Of a DNA stretch of 64,000 bases, positions 44,679-53,515 are shown piece by piece. The translations under genes and the position numbers were made by a program. The stretch is taken from contig CAZEFE010000001.1 in the NCBI GenBank assembly GCA_964511385.1, positions 248,001-312,000 on the forward strand, given 5' to 3'. Origin of the DNA: CAILHX01 sp964511385 (lineage in GTDB: Bacteria; Pseudomonadota; Gammaproteobacteria; Burkholderiales; Methylophilaceae). The stretch's first letter is position 1, and every line of letters begins with the position of its first letter. Under the pieces are notes generated by a model. It worked only from the letters and a program-made list of their open reading frames with translations. It ran no database searches and was not told where the DNA came from.

Positions 44679-45231
44679 GGGAATAAACCTCCTGTCGTTT
44701 TTCCAGCGTGGCAAGGAATGGATCCAGCGCCGCTTTTAATTCCTCGTCGGCGTAAACCTTGAACAACAAAGCCCGCGCCGTGTATTTGATGCTCAGCAGG
44801 ACAGCCTGTTCAAACCCCGCCTCGGTTTTGATGCTGAAAATATCAATCCCGGCCTCTTTGAAGAGCTCCTCATAATGCTCCAAACCAAAATCGGTAAAGG
44901 CAATCTGCCCGGTATTCTCGTCTTTCAGATACAGCCGCCACAGGGTGTCTGTCTCGGTTTCGTTGATGTCCATGACCTTGACCAGTTCCCCGTTTTCTTC
45001 AACCAGCTGATCCGCACCGGCCAGGAACGCCATCAAGGTACCTTCCGGTGTATCCAATGCCTCCCATTGCTGCACCGCCAGATCAATGGCCGACTGGTAT
45101 TCCCGCAAGGTTGTGGGCAATGTGCTGCGTCCGGTATTTCTTAAGAATTTTTCCGCATCATCACCTGTCAGCCGGATCAGCTCTCCATATCGGATTACCG
45201 GCATGGCAAATAACCACTGCGTTGGCGGCAT
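44671..45231 (-). CDS. acidic soluble protein of unknown function
   Basis: The product is up to 186 residues, acidic and without signal or membrane segments. Two starts are possible, 45231 or the Met at 45204; neither has a clear Shine-Dalgarno, so translation may be coupled to the overlapping upstream gene. I see no known motif. It is the middle gene of a three-gene minus-strand run. Confidence 0.6.
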   Translation of the reverse strand: MPPTQWLFAMPVIRYGELIRLTGDDAEKFLRNTGRSTLPTTLREYQSAIDLAVQQWEALDTPEGTLMAFLAGADQLVEENGELVKVMDINETETDTLWRLYLKDENTGQIAFTDFGLEHYEELFKEAGIDIFSIKTEAGFEQAVLLSIKYTARALLFKVYADEELKAALDPFLATLEKRQEVYSHD

Positions 45232-45560
45232 AGGGTAGACGGGGAAAAGCCATCGCTAAAGCTTTGCCGCAGATTGTTGCTCATGGATTCCGGCGGTTTC
45301 CTGTTTTTCCCAGGCGACTGAGATGCACCAGTCTCCTGAGCATTGACTGTTTTCTGACCCCAATCCCGTAACGCCTTGAGACTAATGATGGTGTACACCA
45401 CAAACAGCACGGCCATGCCGTAATGGCCGTCAGCTAAAGAAAGTTTGATGATGGCAGCATTGCCGGCGATCCAGAACCAGTACCCCCGGCGGTCCTGCCG
45501 GGCGATCATCAAATGTCCGGCCAGGCCGGTGATGCAGATGAAGAGTTGCGTCCAATCCAT
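45195..45560 (-). CDS. small membrane protein, half-PnuC-like
   Basis: The 121-residue product has three hydrophobic helices in its first 65 residues (ITGLAGHLMIARQDRRGYWF, AAIIKLSLADGHYGMAVLFV) and a Ser/Pro-rich tail. The arrangement resembles part of a PnuC-type vitamin transporter but is too short to carry that function alone. AGGAG precedes the ATG. First gene of the three-gene run. Confidence 0.6.
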   Translation of the reverse strand: MDWTQLFICITGLAGHLMIARQDRRGYWFWIAGNAAIIKLSLADGHYGMAVLFVVYTIISLKALRDWGQKTVNAQETGASQSPGKNRKPPESMSNNLRQSFSDGFSPSTLCRQRSGYLPCR

Positions 45561-45690
45561 GCTTTGCTCCTGTAAGTTAAGTCGTGTGTCACTTCACGTT
45601 CAGGATAAAGCGTTGTGTAGAATGTCAAGGGGCGGTGCATATGGGCTTGCCGTACCATGTGGAGCATGTGCAAAACCAAGGAGGGAAACA

Positions 45691-45822
45691 ATGAGCTATG
45701 CAGACGGGTTGATATTGTCATTTGCCATCATCACGGCTGGCGGCATGGGCCTGACGGCTTTTATTCTATGGCTTAAGGTGCGGGATGAAAACAATGAGGG
45801 CGGCGGGAACAGGACGGGCTGA
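45691..45822 (+). CDS. small single-pass membrane protein
   Basis: An excellent AAGGAGGG precedes the ATG. The 43-residue product has one helix (GLILSFAIITAGGMGLTAFI) and a charged tail. It is divergent from the gene at 45195-45560 across about 130 bases. Function unknown. Confidence 0.65.
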   Translation: MSYADGLILSFAIITAGGMGLTAFILWLKVRDENNEGGGNRTG

Positions 45823-45913
45823 TGAATTAAGTTCGCGATCAATGTCTTTATAATAAATAACATGCTCCATACGTTAAAGTTATTGAAACAATCCCGTCAC
45901 TGAATAAACAGGT

Positions 45914-46828
45914 TTACCTTTCATTTGCCACGCCATGCGGCACATGCCCGGTCGCCACATGCTGCCGGGCCGATTCGCAGTGTTTTTTCTGGTCGTCGAA
46001 GAAAATATCCGCGCCAAAGGCTTTCAGGAATTCGCCCTTGTCCTTGCCGCCCAGAAACAGCGCCTCGTCGATGCGGATGTTCCAGGCGCGCAAGGTGCGG
46101 ATCACCCGCTCATGCGCCGGAGCGGCCCGGGCGGTAATCAGCGCGGTGCGGATCGGCGCGGTATCCGCCGGGTAATCCAGTTGAATCTGGTGCAGCAAAG
46201 CCAGGAAGTTCTTGAACGGCCCGCCCGGTAGCGGTTGTTTGGCCGCCTTGGCCTCGTTCTCCTGAAATGCATCCAGCCCACCCTGCTTGAAAATCCGCTC
46301 GGATTCATCCGAAAACAGCACGGCATCGCCGTCAAAGGCAATCCTTAACTGATCGGGATGGGTGTTTTTCGGCGCTGTCGTCTGCGATGACAGAATGGTC
46401 GCGGCGGCAAATCCCGCTTCCAACGCCATGTGCACGTCCTCGGCCTCGGCGGAAAGGAACAGGTGTGTCCCAAAGGCGGGAATATAGGGATGCGTACTTG
46501 CCCCACGGGTAAAAGCCGCGCGTTCAATATCCAGCTTATGGTGCTTGATGGAGTTGAAAATCCGCAAACCCGTATCCGCGCTGTTGCGCGACAGCAATAT
46601 CACCTCAACACGCGGGCGCGTGGCATCGCGATCATTCAGCCGCAACAGCTTTTTCACCAGGTTAAACGCCACGCCCGGCGCGAGCGGGACTTCTTCATTT
46701 TCCACCTGATGACGGCAATAAGCCTCTACGCCCTGCTGCTCAAAAATGGCATGGCTTTCGTCCAGATCGAACAGGGCGCGGGAGGATACCGCGACTACCA
46801 GTTTTTCCATGGGTTGAGTTGGGTTCAT
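45914..46828 (-). CDS. 5'-nucleotidase, cytosolic cN-I-like family
   Basis: The 304-residue protein fits the bacterial 5'-nucleotidase family related to cytosolic 5'-nucleotidase I: VAVSSRALFDLDESHAIFEQ at the start (DLDE active site), LLSRNSADTGLRIFNSI in the middle, and IAFDGDAVLFSDESERIF. It would dephosphorylate nucleoside monophosphates. It looks like a chromosomal gene rather than island cargo. Confidence 0.85.
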   Translation of the reverse strand: MNPTQPMEKLVVAVSSRALFDLDESHAIFEQQGVEAYCRHQVENEEVPLAPGVAFNLVKKLLRLNDRDATRPRVEVILLSRNSADTGLRIFNSIKHHKLDIERAAFTRGASTHPYIPAFGTHLFLSAEAEDVHMALEAGFAAATILSSQTTAPKNTHPDQLRIAFDGDAVLFSDESERIFKQGGLDAFQENEAKAAKQPLPGGPFKNFLALLHQIQLDYPADTAPIRTALITARAAPAHERVIRTLRAWNIRIDEALFLGGKDKGEFLKAFGADIFFDDQKKHCESARQHVATGHVPHGVANER

Positions 46829-46860
46829 GTATCAGTCTGGTTCAGCGTATCCAGTAGGTA

Positions 46861-46942
46861 GTAGGTTGGGTTGAGCGTAGCGAAGCCCAACATGGTTGGC
46901 AGAACATCAAGCGTTGGGCTTCATACTTTCAGCCCAACCTAC
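46861..46942. repeat. paired REP-like palindromic element
   Basis: Outer arms GTAGGTTGGG (46861-46870) and CCCAACCTAC (46933-46942) enclose inner arms AAGCCCAAC (46883-46891) and GTTGGGCTT (46913-46921). This nested arrangement is typical of REP/BIME-type repeats mobilised by RAYT transposases in proteobacteria. Confidence 0.75.
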
Positions 46943-47144
46943 GGCGACTATTGGGTGGTGCGGTTTCCTTACCGGCAACCTTGGCCAGCAAATAGTCCCG
47001 CATGTCTGCCCAGGCAATCGTTTCACCGGTGGCAATAATCCTGGCGTAGCGTGCCTCGGCCTCAGCTTCAAACCCTGCACGTTTCGCCGCCTCCGCAACG
47101 CGGGTCTGGATAGCTTCAGCAAGCCGGATGGTAGTGGTTGACAT
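46929..47144 (-). pseudogene. internally deleted ribbon-helix-helix antitoxin
   Basis: The frame opens with the usual antitoxin start MSTTTIRLAEAIQTRVAEAA (AGGTG upstream) but passes from KRAG directly to FEAEAEARYARIIATGETI. In complete members about 25-30 residues that finish the RHH fold lie between these two parts. The last residues (NSRRRLG) are encoded by the REP-like element. No toxin gene follows on this strand, so this is a remnant of a toxin-antitoxin pair. Confidence 0.65.
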
Positions 47145-47328
47145 GAGAGCACCTGATTTCAGAATAAGGGGCAATTTAGCAAACCTGTGCTACACAGAAA
47201 AGTAATCTTTTCACACTCGAATTCGACCCGCCAGAAATTTTTTCACAGATTGAAATTGCGCGACATAACCTGTCCGCCACCCTTGTTATGATGCTTCACA
47301 CGTGTAACGGTTTAACAAGGAAAAACGT

Positions 47329-48240
47329 ATGTCCAAACAGAATGATGCGCACGAGAAACTAGCTTTCAGGCTAACGCAGATTCTTATCAAACTCAACCTG
47401 GGAGAAAAGCTTAACCCGGACGATCTGGTGGAGGAGTTTGCCGTCAACCGCCGCACCATCCAGCGCGACATTAACGAGCGCTTTGCCTTTTTGCCTATCA
47501 TTAAAACCGATGGACTTTACCACTTGGAACCGGCGTACCTGGGCAGGCTGGATTACCGTGACATCGAGCGTTTTGCCGGGTTGGCGGGCATAAACGGCAT
47601 GTTCCCCGCGCTCACCACCGATTTTCTGCGTGAAATGCTGGATAGCCGCATCCAGGAGACGCTCAACATTCACGGCGGCAATTTCGAGGACATTCGTGAC
47701 CGGGTTGAACCCTTCCGCCAGTTGCAAAAGGCTATTCGCGAGCACCGCATTATCCACTTTGATTACCGCAAGACGGATAGTGCCAAAACCATCACCGACG
47801 CGCATCCATACAAACTAGTCCACCACAACGGCGTGTGGTATCTGGCCGCCGTGGTGGAAGGCGCGCTCAAGTCCTACAGCTTCAGCAAGATCAGCGCGCT
47901 TAACTTAAGCGATTTCCAGTACACCCCCGACGAAACCATCCAGCAACGGCTGGCGCAGGAAGACAGCGTTTGGCTGAACGAGAAAAAGACCGAAGTCATC
48001 CTCAAAATCTCGAAAGAAGCCGCCGGGTATTTCCGCCGCCGCAAACTGGTGGCCGGGCAGGTGATCGAGAAAGAACTGGAAAACGGCGACATCATCGTCT
48101 CCGGCAAATTCGCCCACCCCAACCAGATACTGCCCATCGTGCGTTACTGGATACCCCATGTCCGCATCATCAGCCCGGAAAGCTGGCAGGCAGATATGGA
48201 AGCTGGGCTAAAAACCTATCTGGGCGGGAAAGACGCATGA
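47329..48240 (+). CDS. WYL-domain transcriptional regulator
   Basis: The 303-residue protein has an N-terminal winged HTH (DDLVEEFAVNRRTIQRDINE), a WYL domain (IHFDYRK, HPYKLVHHNGVWYLAAV) and a C-terminal WCX-like region. WYL regulators often repress defence loci and sense nucleic-acid ligands. Upstream are TATGAT near 47287 and the palindrome ACACGTGT (47298-47305). It overlaps the next gene as ATGA, so it likely controls the membrane protein/GTPase unit downstream. Confidence 0.88.
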   Translation: MSKQNDAHEKLAFRLTQILIKLNLGEKLNPDDLVEEFAVNRRTIQRDINERFAFLPIIKTDGLYHLEPAYLGRLDYRDIERFAGLAGINGMFPALTTDFLREMLDSRIQETLNIHGGNFEDIRDRVEPFRQLQKAIREHRIIHFDYRKTDSAKTITDAHPYKLVHHNGVWYLAAVVEGALKSYSFSKISALNLSDFQYTPDETIQQRLAQEDSVWLNEKKTEVILKISKEAAGYFRRRKLVAGQVIEKELENGDIIVSGKFAHPNQILPIVRYWIPHVRIISPESWQADMEAGLKTYLGGKDA

Positions 48241-48596
48241 AAACCACCTTGCTAATTCTGGCTGCTTTAGTGGTGTTAGCCATTGCCCTGCCATTGATTG
48301 CCGCACTGGCGCGCCTGCTGCTCGCCGTCGTGGTCGGGGTATTCATGTTGCTGCTCTCTGTAATTGCGGGAATCGGCTACATCTCGCTCGCCATCGCTGG
48401 CATTGCCCTGTTTGTGCTGTACCAGATCTGGGGCGCGGCCAACATCGGCTGGGCGCTGGCCGTGGCGTTGCTCATCGGGCTGGGCTCCATGCTGTCGCTG
48501 TTCAGCGCGCTGGGGCACACGCTCACCACCAGAATGGCGGCATCCACGCAACCCGCCGCCAGACGTGGAAAACGCCCCATAAGGGCACTTCTATAA
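48237..48596 (+). CDS. small polytopic membrane protein coupled to the WYL regulator
   Basis: The start overlaps the WYL stop by four bases. The 119-residue protein is almost entirely hydrophobic, with about four helices (LLILAALVVLAIALPLIAAL, then VVVGVFMLLLSVIAGIGYI), and a basic C-terminus. It has no known motif. Its position between a WYL regulator and a GTPase suggests a membrane component of the same system. Confidence 0.7.
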   Translation: MKTTLLILAALVVLAIALPLIAALARLLLAVVVGVFMLLLSVIAGIGYISLAIAGIALFVLYQIWGAANIGWALAVALLIGLGSMLSLFSALGHTLTTRMAASTQPAARRGKRPIRALL

Positions 48597-48663
48597 ATTC
48601 AAGTTTCGTGGCAATCACGCCTTGGAAAAAACCCTCTCTCAACCAAGCAAAAAAGGAGACATC

Positions 48664-49572
48664 ATGGAAACCACCCTCAACCCACCCGACATGGCGGAAA
48701 CAGAACAGCCGCAACCCACCCCGCACATGGCGGAAAACCTCAAGCAATTGCTGGAGGAAATCAAACAGCGCGTGCAAGGCATGCTCACCTACACCCCCAA
48801 GGTCGGCATTTTCGGCGCCACTGGCGCGGGCAAATCCAGCCTGTGCAACGCCCTGTTTGGCAAGCAGATTGCCAAGATCAGCGATGTGGAAGCCTGCACC
48901 CGGCACCCGCAGGAGATATTGATCGGCAGCCAGAATGGCGAAGGCGGCATTGTGCTGGTGGATGTGCCGGGCATCGGCGAAGACCAACTCAGCCACGAAA
49001 CCTACATCGAGCTTTACAAAAGCCTCGCCCCGCAACTGGACCTGGTGCTGTGGGCAATCAGGGCGGATGACCGCGCATACTTGGCCGATCTTGATGCCTA
49101 TGCCAGAGTGTTTGGCGAACAGGATGACGCGCCGCCGGTATTGTTTGTGGTCACTCAGGTGGACGACATGAAGCCGACCCACGAGTGGAACCACGAGCTG
49201 GGCGCACCGGGCGCAACGCAACAAGACAATATCGTGCGCAAAGAGCATGATGTCTCCAGCCGCTTCAACATCCCCACCGGCAAAATCGTTTCGGTCTCTG
49301 CCGAGCAGAACTACAACCTGAGCGCGCTGGTAGAGCGCATGGTGGCTGTGCTCCCCAACGAGAAAAAGCTCTCCATCACGCGAGAAGCCAAAGAGCAAAA
49401 CGTCAGCCAAAGCGCTAGGGAAGACGCGGAAAAGGGCATGTGGACCGTCATCCATGAATGGGCCGGAGACCTGTGGGAGCACGTCCGGGAGCCGCTGGTT
49501 GAAGGCATCCTCGCCATTGCCACCCCGTATGGCATTGCCAAGGTTGCTAAATGGGTGAAAGGCCGGCTGTAA
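48664..49572 (+). CDS. Era/YfjP-like GTPase
   Basis: The ATG at 48664 follows AAAGGAGACATC; an earlier in-frame Met at 48622 lacks a site. The 302-residue protein has G1 GATGAGKSS near residue 51, G3 DVPG near 101 and G4 TQVD near 158, like the GTPases found in E. coli CP4-type islands (YfjP, YkfA, YeeP). The C-terminus is an amphipathic helical tail. Cargo or partner unknown. Confidence 0.88.
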   Translation: METTLNPPDMAETEQPQPTPHMAENLKQLLEEIKQRVQGMLTYTPKVGIFGATGAGKSSLCNALFGKQIAKISDVEACTRHPQEILIGSQNGEGGIVLVDVPGIGEDQLSHETYIELYKSLAPQLDLVLWAIRADDRAYLADLDAYARVFGEQDDAPPVLFVVTQVDDMKPTHEWNHELGAPGATQQDNIVRKEHDVSSRFNIPTGKIVSVSAEQNYNLSALVERMVAVLPNEKKLSITREAKEQNVSQSAREDAEKGMWTVIHEWAGDLWEHVREPLVEGILAIATPYGIAKVAKWVKGRL

Positions 49573-49596
49573 GTCAAGCGTTGATTAACCCCGAAT

Positions 49597-49624
49597 CTCT
49601 CTCCCCCTTGATGGGGGAGGGAGA
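49597..49624. repeat. C/G-run hairpin after the GTPase gene
   Basis: CTCCCCC and GGGGGAG pair over a 5-base loop, extended by partly matching flanks. No T-run follows, so it is more a dispersed palindromic repeat than a clear terminator. Confidence 0.45.
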
Positions 49625-49647
49625 AATCAGCCAACCAGAAAAACACC

Positions 49648-50607
49648 ATGCAAACCCATTCCAACATCGCCCGGCCAGCCGCCAAAACGCTGCTGTTCGA
49701 GCCGCATATCATGCGCCACAGATCGCAATATTTACGGCAGCTCTACCTCATTGCGCTGGCGGATGGTTTGTCGCTTTGCGCTCCGTGTAACGAGGGGCAA
49801 ATACAAGCCCTGCTTGCGCTCACACGTCATTTGTATGAACTCGACCCGGAATGGATACTGGACTACATCCAGACGCCATTCCCCGCAACATTTGGCTTGT
49901 TCAGCGAAACGCTCCATCAGCCCAAGGATACTGACGCAGTACCATCAGCAACCACCGTGAAAGATCAGGACGACTATTCGTTTCTTCTACGCATCATGTT
50001 CTGGATTTACCGCTTTGACCTGGCCTGGCTGCTCACGGCGGGCGGAGATGTGCATGCGGAACATGAATCAACCCTGGATCGCGCTTTTGGCATGTTCGGC
50101 TTTGCGGAAAACAATCTTCCGGCGCGCTTTCTTCTCGATTTATCGCTCGCCTTGCGTGGGGTAGGGGATGGCAACATCGGCGAGATCATTCCTGCCTTTA
50201 CCAGCGCGACGCCATATAACCCTGTAGATGTTCTTGAGTTGCTGGCCCCTGTCGCCGGGCTGAGGCAAATGGAGATTGCCGCCAACGTTCCGCCGGAGTT
50301 TAAGCGCTGCGAGATGGCGATTGAGTGGCAAAAACAGAGCGGTCGAGAAGTGGAACCGGGCGAGATCATAGCTCACATTATTATCAACACATTGCGTAAA
50401 GGCGCGGGGCACGGGTTTAAGGGTGAGACTCCACTTCAACAATTTCACCATTGCCCGATAACCGCCCCCTGCCGGGGTGTCATGGCTCACCGCTACGAGC
50501 GGAAGGGCGATGGAATAAAAGCTGGGCGGGCGCTGGGGGTGATATATGAATTGCCCACTGATACCCACATTCCCACCGTCTCGCCCTTTGAGAAAGGGGC
50601 TGCGTGA
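49648..50607 (+). CDS. unknown helical protein, 3' end probably altered by an IS110 insertion
   Basis: The 319-residue frame has two similar helical segments (LRQLYLIALADGLSL and FDLAWLLTAGGDVHAEHEST) faintly like TerB-type domains. From about residue 250 the translation turns into low-complexity, Pro/Arg/Gly-rich sequence (CPITAPCRGVMAHRYERKG) next to the IS110 remnant, so the native C-terminus may be lost. No clear ribosome binding site. Function unknown. Confidence 0.5.
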   Translation: MQTHSNIARPAAKTLLFEPHIMRHRSQYLRQLYLIALADGLSLCAPCNEGQIQALLALTRHLYELDPEWILDYIQTPFPATFGLFSETLHQPKDTDAVPSATTVKDQDDYSFLLRIMFWIYRFDLAWLLTAGGDVHAEHESTLDRAFGMFGFAENNLPARFLLDLSLALRGVGDGNIGEIIPAFTSATPYNPVDVLELLAPVAGLRQMEIAANVPPEFKRCEMAIEWQKQSGREVEPGEIIAHIIINTLRKGAGHGFKGETPLQQFHHCPITAPCRGVMAHRYERKGDGIKAGRALGVIYELPTDTHIPTVSPFEKGAA

Positions 50608-50644
50608 TGGGGCATATCTCAAATCTGCCGAAAGGTGAACCGCA

Positions 50645-51285
50645 ATGAAAACAGGCTACACATCCATCACTGACATATTTCTTGGCGTGGAGGTTACCGA
50701 AAACGATCTGCATGTCATGAGTTACCCTGGCAACTTCACATGGCAATTCGATAACGACGATCGCGGCATTTCCGAGTTTTCCGATATGTTTCTGGAAGTC
50801 GCGCCCAAACTGATTGTGGTGCAAGAAAATGCTGGCTTTGAAACAATGGCCGCGGCAGTCGCGTGCGGATTCGGGCAGTCTGTTGCAATCGTTGCCCCCA
50901 GCAAGCGCGCGAATTCGCCAATACCAAGGAAATACTCACCATTGGCAATCCGCCCGCGGCCAGAGTGCTGGCGCACCTTGCCGTAGCAATACACCCACGC
51001 TTTAAGCCCGCACCGGAAGAAGAAACCGAACACCTGGGCGACCTGGTGAGGCAAATAAACAGTCTGCTGGAGATGCGCCGAAAGCAAATCTACCTGCTCC
51101 GCAATTCGATACATAAAGACAACATCAACAAGCTCATTGACTCGACTGATGTCATCATTGAAAGTGTGGGGAATGAGTTGAGGGCCGCGCTACTTGCATC
51201 ATCATCCTGGAAAGTCGGGGACGACTTGCTGAGTGAGCTATGTGGCGTGGGTGAGGTGTTTGCTGACATTGTCGCTACACCTTGA
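50645..51285 (+). pseudogene. degraded IS110-family transposase
   Basis: Two frames together give the N-terminal DEDD part and the start of the transposase_20 part of an IS110 transposase: GVEVTENDLHV to IVAPSKR in one frame, then REFANTKEILTIGN, ARVLAHLAVAIHP and LCGVGEVFADI in another. The shift lies near 50910-50920. The copy ends early, and catalytic Asp residues are lost (GVEV for GIDV, IGNPPAA for TDxxDA). It is inactive. Upstream bases 50440-50640 may be its old left flank. Confidence 0.8.
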
Positions 51286-51499
51286 GTTTACCGCGCGCGA
51301 TCGGCCACTTGCCCTTGCCAGTGCAGGGGCCGTGCATGGACATCATTGTGTTTAATGAAGTGACAAACGTTGTTATCGCATACGGGCAGGTGTTGGGGCG
51401 GTGTATGAAATGTCTTGCTGAGTGCCGTTCACGATGCAGCAAAGATACTATGGTACGTTCGGCGCAACCTTCTAAAACAAAGCTTCAGGAGATTAGGTA

Positions 51500-52375
51500 A
51501 TGACAAAGAAAATTGAAGATATTTTGGCTGAATTGCGAGATATAGACCCACAGTTAGCCCCGCTACTTGACAGATGGACACAGGCGATTCTTGAAAAAAA
51601 CCGCCCAGTTCGCATTGCTGCTTGTGGAATGCTTAAGGCAGGAAAAAGCACACTGCTAAATATACTGACAGATCATCTTGATACTGAATATTTTCCATCC
51701 GCCGCGACACGGAAAACTCGTGAGAATAAAGAGTACATAATGCCGGACAGGCTTTTTAGTTATTTCGACACCCCAGGCATAGATGCAGACGATGCGGATG
51801 ATCAGGAATCACTTGCTGGTGTTGCAAAGTCTGATGTTGTGTTTCTGGTACACAATCTAGAAACCGGTGAACTACATCAGCAAGAAGTTGAGTTTCTGGA
51901 AAAAATCATTACCCAAGATGCAGCGAGCCTGGCAAATCAAAGGTTGGTATTGGTATTGACGCACATGGATAATGCTGACGCCTGCGAAAAAATAAAGCAA
52001 GCTATTGTTTATCAATGCAAAAAATTCATTAGAACAAAGCCACTTTGTTTTCTTGTGTCAAATAAGTTCTACAAAAATGGCCTGTTAAAGAACGAGCCAA
52101 AATTCGTTGAAAAGAGTGGCATCGTTGAGCTTAAAAGTTATCTAGCGGCGCAGTATGAGACGCTATTGATATCTTCGATTGAGGCAAGAAAATCAAATAT
52201 TGAGAAACTTGAAACACAGTTTTCCAATGCAGTTTCCCGCGCCATCCAAAGACGGCAAGAAAAAATCGAAGAATTACAGAAACCACACATCAACGGGCTC
52301 ACAAAATTCCAAAAACAGATGTCCAGTCTCCGTGGCGATCTTAAACAGCAATTTGAGCATTACAACCAAATCTAG
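51500..52375 (+). CDS. dynamin-superfamily-like GTPase, short form
   Basis: The 291-residue protein follows an AGGAG site. It shows G1 GMLKAGKST near 43, G3 DTPG near 90 and G4 THMD near 154, then a coiled coil (about 225-291) that is too short for a full dynamin stalk. It opens a compact operon of five genes with gaps of 8 and 1 bases and two four-base overlaps. The base composition is more AT-rich than upstream core genes. Function unknown; probable GTP-driven partner of the two large GTPases. Confidence 0.8.
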   Translation: MTKKIEDILAELRDIDPQLAPLLDRWTQAILEKNRPVRIAACGMLKAGKSTLLNILTDHLDTEYFPSAATRKTRENKEYIMPDRLFSYFDTPGIDADDADDQESLAGVAKSDVVFLVHNLETGELHQQEVEFLEKIITQDAASLANQRLVLVLTHMDNADACEKIKQAIVYQCKKFIRTKPLCFLVSNKFYKNGLLKNEPKFVEKSGIVELKSYLAAQYETLLISSIEARKSNIEKLETQFSNAVSRAIQRRQEKIEELQKPHINGLTKFQKQMSSLRGDLKQQFEHYNQI

Positions 52376-52383
52376 GAAAAATC

Positions 52384-52899
52384 ATGCCAGACATACTATC
52401 CAAAGCAGCAGACCTGTACGTAGTGAAAGTGCAGGAACTCTTAAACAACAGCAGTGCTGCCGTTACAAAGCAGGAGATCAATAAGATATTTCCTTCATTT
52501 GATGAGAAGGAGTCAAAGCTAATATCCGAGTTGGCCGAGGCACTGATTACGCTTGTGCCAGCACTAGTGCGCCTCTTCAGTGATCGGAACAATCTATTTA
52601 ATGATCGTGCATTGGCCGCATCAGCAGTGTGTTACTTGATTTCTCCGTTTGACATTATCCCGGACGAGCACGGGCTCGTAGGCACTGTTGATGATGGACT
52701 GATTGCGTTTGGTCTTGCAGCACGGCTTGAAGTGGCGAGCGATGAAATCGCCCAAATTACGGCTCAACACCATCAGCTTGTTTCGGCGGTTTATAAGATT
52801 TTGCCTGAATGGGTAGTTGATGCCATCAGCGACACTATTCAGTTAACCGTACAGCAACGCTACCACTCGTCGGCAATGCTGACCGGGGAGGGAGTCTGA
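52384..52899 (+). CDS. DUF1232 (YkvA-type) protein
   Basis: The 171-residue protein contains a DUF1232 core around residues 75-105 (ALAASAVCYLISPFDIIPDE and VDDGLIAFGLA), a hydrophobic hairpin usually placed in the membrane. The N-terminal third is helical and soluble. It begins eight bases after the first GTPase and ends one base before the next gene. It may anchor the GTPase complex to membranes; this is inference. Confidence 0.8.
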   Translation: MPDILSKAADLYVVKVQELLNNSSAAVTKQEINKIFPSFDEKESKLISELAEALITLVPALVRLFSDRNNLFNDRALAASAVCYLISPFDIIPDEHGLVGTVDDGLIAFGLAARLEVASDEIAQITAQHHQLVSAVYKILPEWVVDAISDTIQLTVQQRYHSSAMLTGEGV

Positions 52900-52900
52900 A

Positions 52901-53515
52901 ATGCCGCTACCGATTATTTTGGGTGGGTTTGCTCTGGGCTACGCAGTATATCGAGTTTTTGCTGATGATGAATCACCAGGCACACAATCAAATCGTAACG
53001 ATTCGGATGATGTGGATGACGATGTTGAGCAGCAACAGGAAAAAGAAAGAGAGCGTCGGAAAGCGGCGGAGCGGAAACGGATTCAGGCTTCTACCACGGA
53101 TGCAGTTAATGCGGCTTTGCAAACTATATCAGTCTCAGCTCAACCACAAAATTTATCAAAACCAACATTCAATCAAGTGCGTAATTTTGTTGGGGCTAGA
53201 ACACTTTTCATGTGGAGATTATGGGCAGATCGGTGCTTGGAAGTTACTGACTCTAAAGCGCCCAGAGAGCTTCTTGAATTCATCGCGCCCTACCGCGGTA
53301 CACTTGCGGCCAATGTTCTTGAGCTCGATTTTTCTGACAAAACAGCATGTGCTGAACTGGTATATGCCGTAGGTCAGTTGGGCGATCTGAAGAGTTTAGA
53401 GCCCAGCGATAAGTTGCAAGCCGACATGGAATTAATCAGTCAACTGAAAAAAGAAATTAGTACGCTTGAACAACTACGTAGCCAAGCGCTTATGCATACA
53501 AAGGAGGAATCATGA
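52901..53515 (+). CDS. membrane-anchored coiled-coil protein of the GTPase operon
   Basis: The 204-residue protein has an N-terminal hydrophobic segment (PLPIILGGFALGYAVYRVF), an acidic linker (DSDDVDDDVEQQQ), a Lys/Arg/Glu-rich helix, then a folded helical part. It overlaps the next GTPase start by four bases. No known domain is seen. Its build suggests a membrane tether for a cytosolic complex. Confidence 0.65.
   Translation: MPLPIILGGFALGYAVYRVFADDESPGTQSNRNDSDDVDDDVEQQQEKERERRKAAERKRIQASTTDAVNAALQTISVSAQPQNLSKPTFNQVRNFVGARTLFMWRLWADRCLEVTDSKAPRELLEFIAPYRGTLAANVLELDFSDKTACAELVYAVGQLGDLKSLEPSDKLQADMELISQLKKEISTLEQLRSQALMHTKEES

Noticed and set aside
45195..45560. A functional PnuC vitamin transporter
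   Set aside because: Only about three helices are present, less than half of a PnuC protein, and the key substrate-binding segments cannot be seen.
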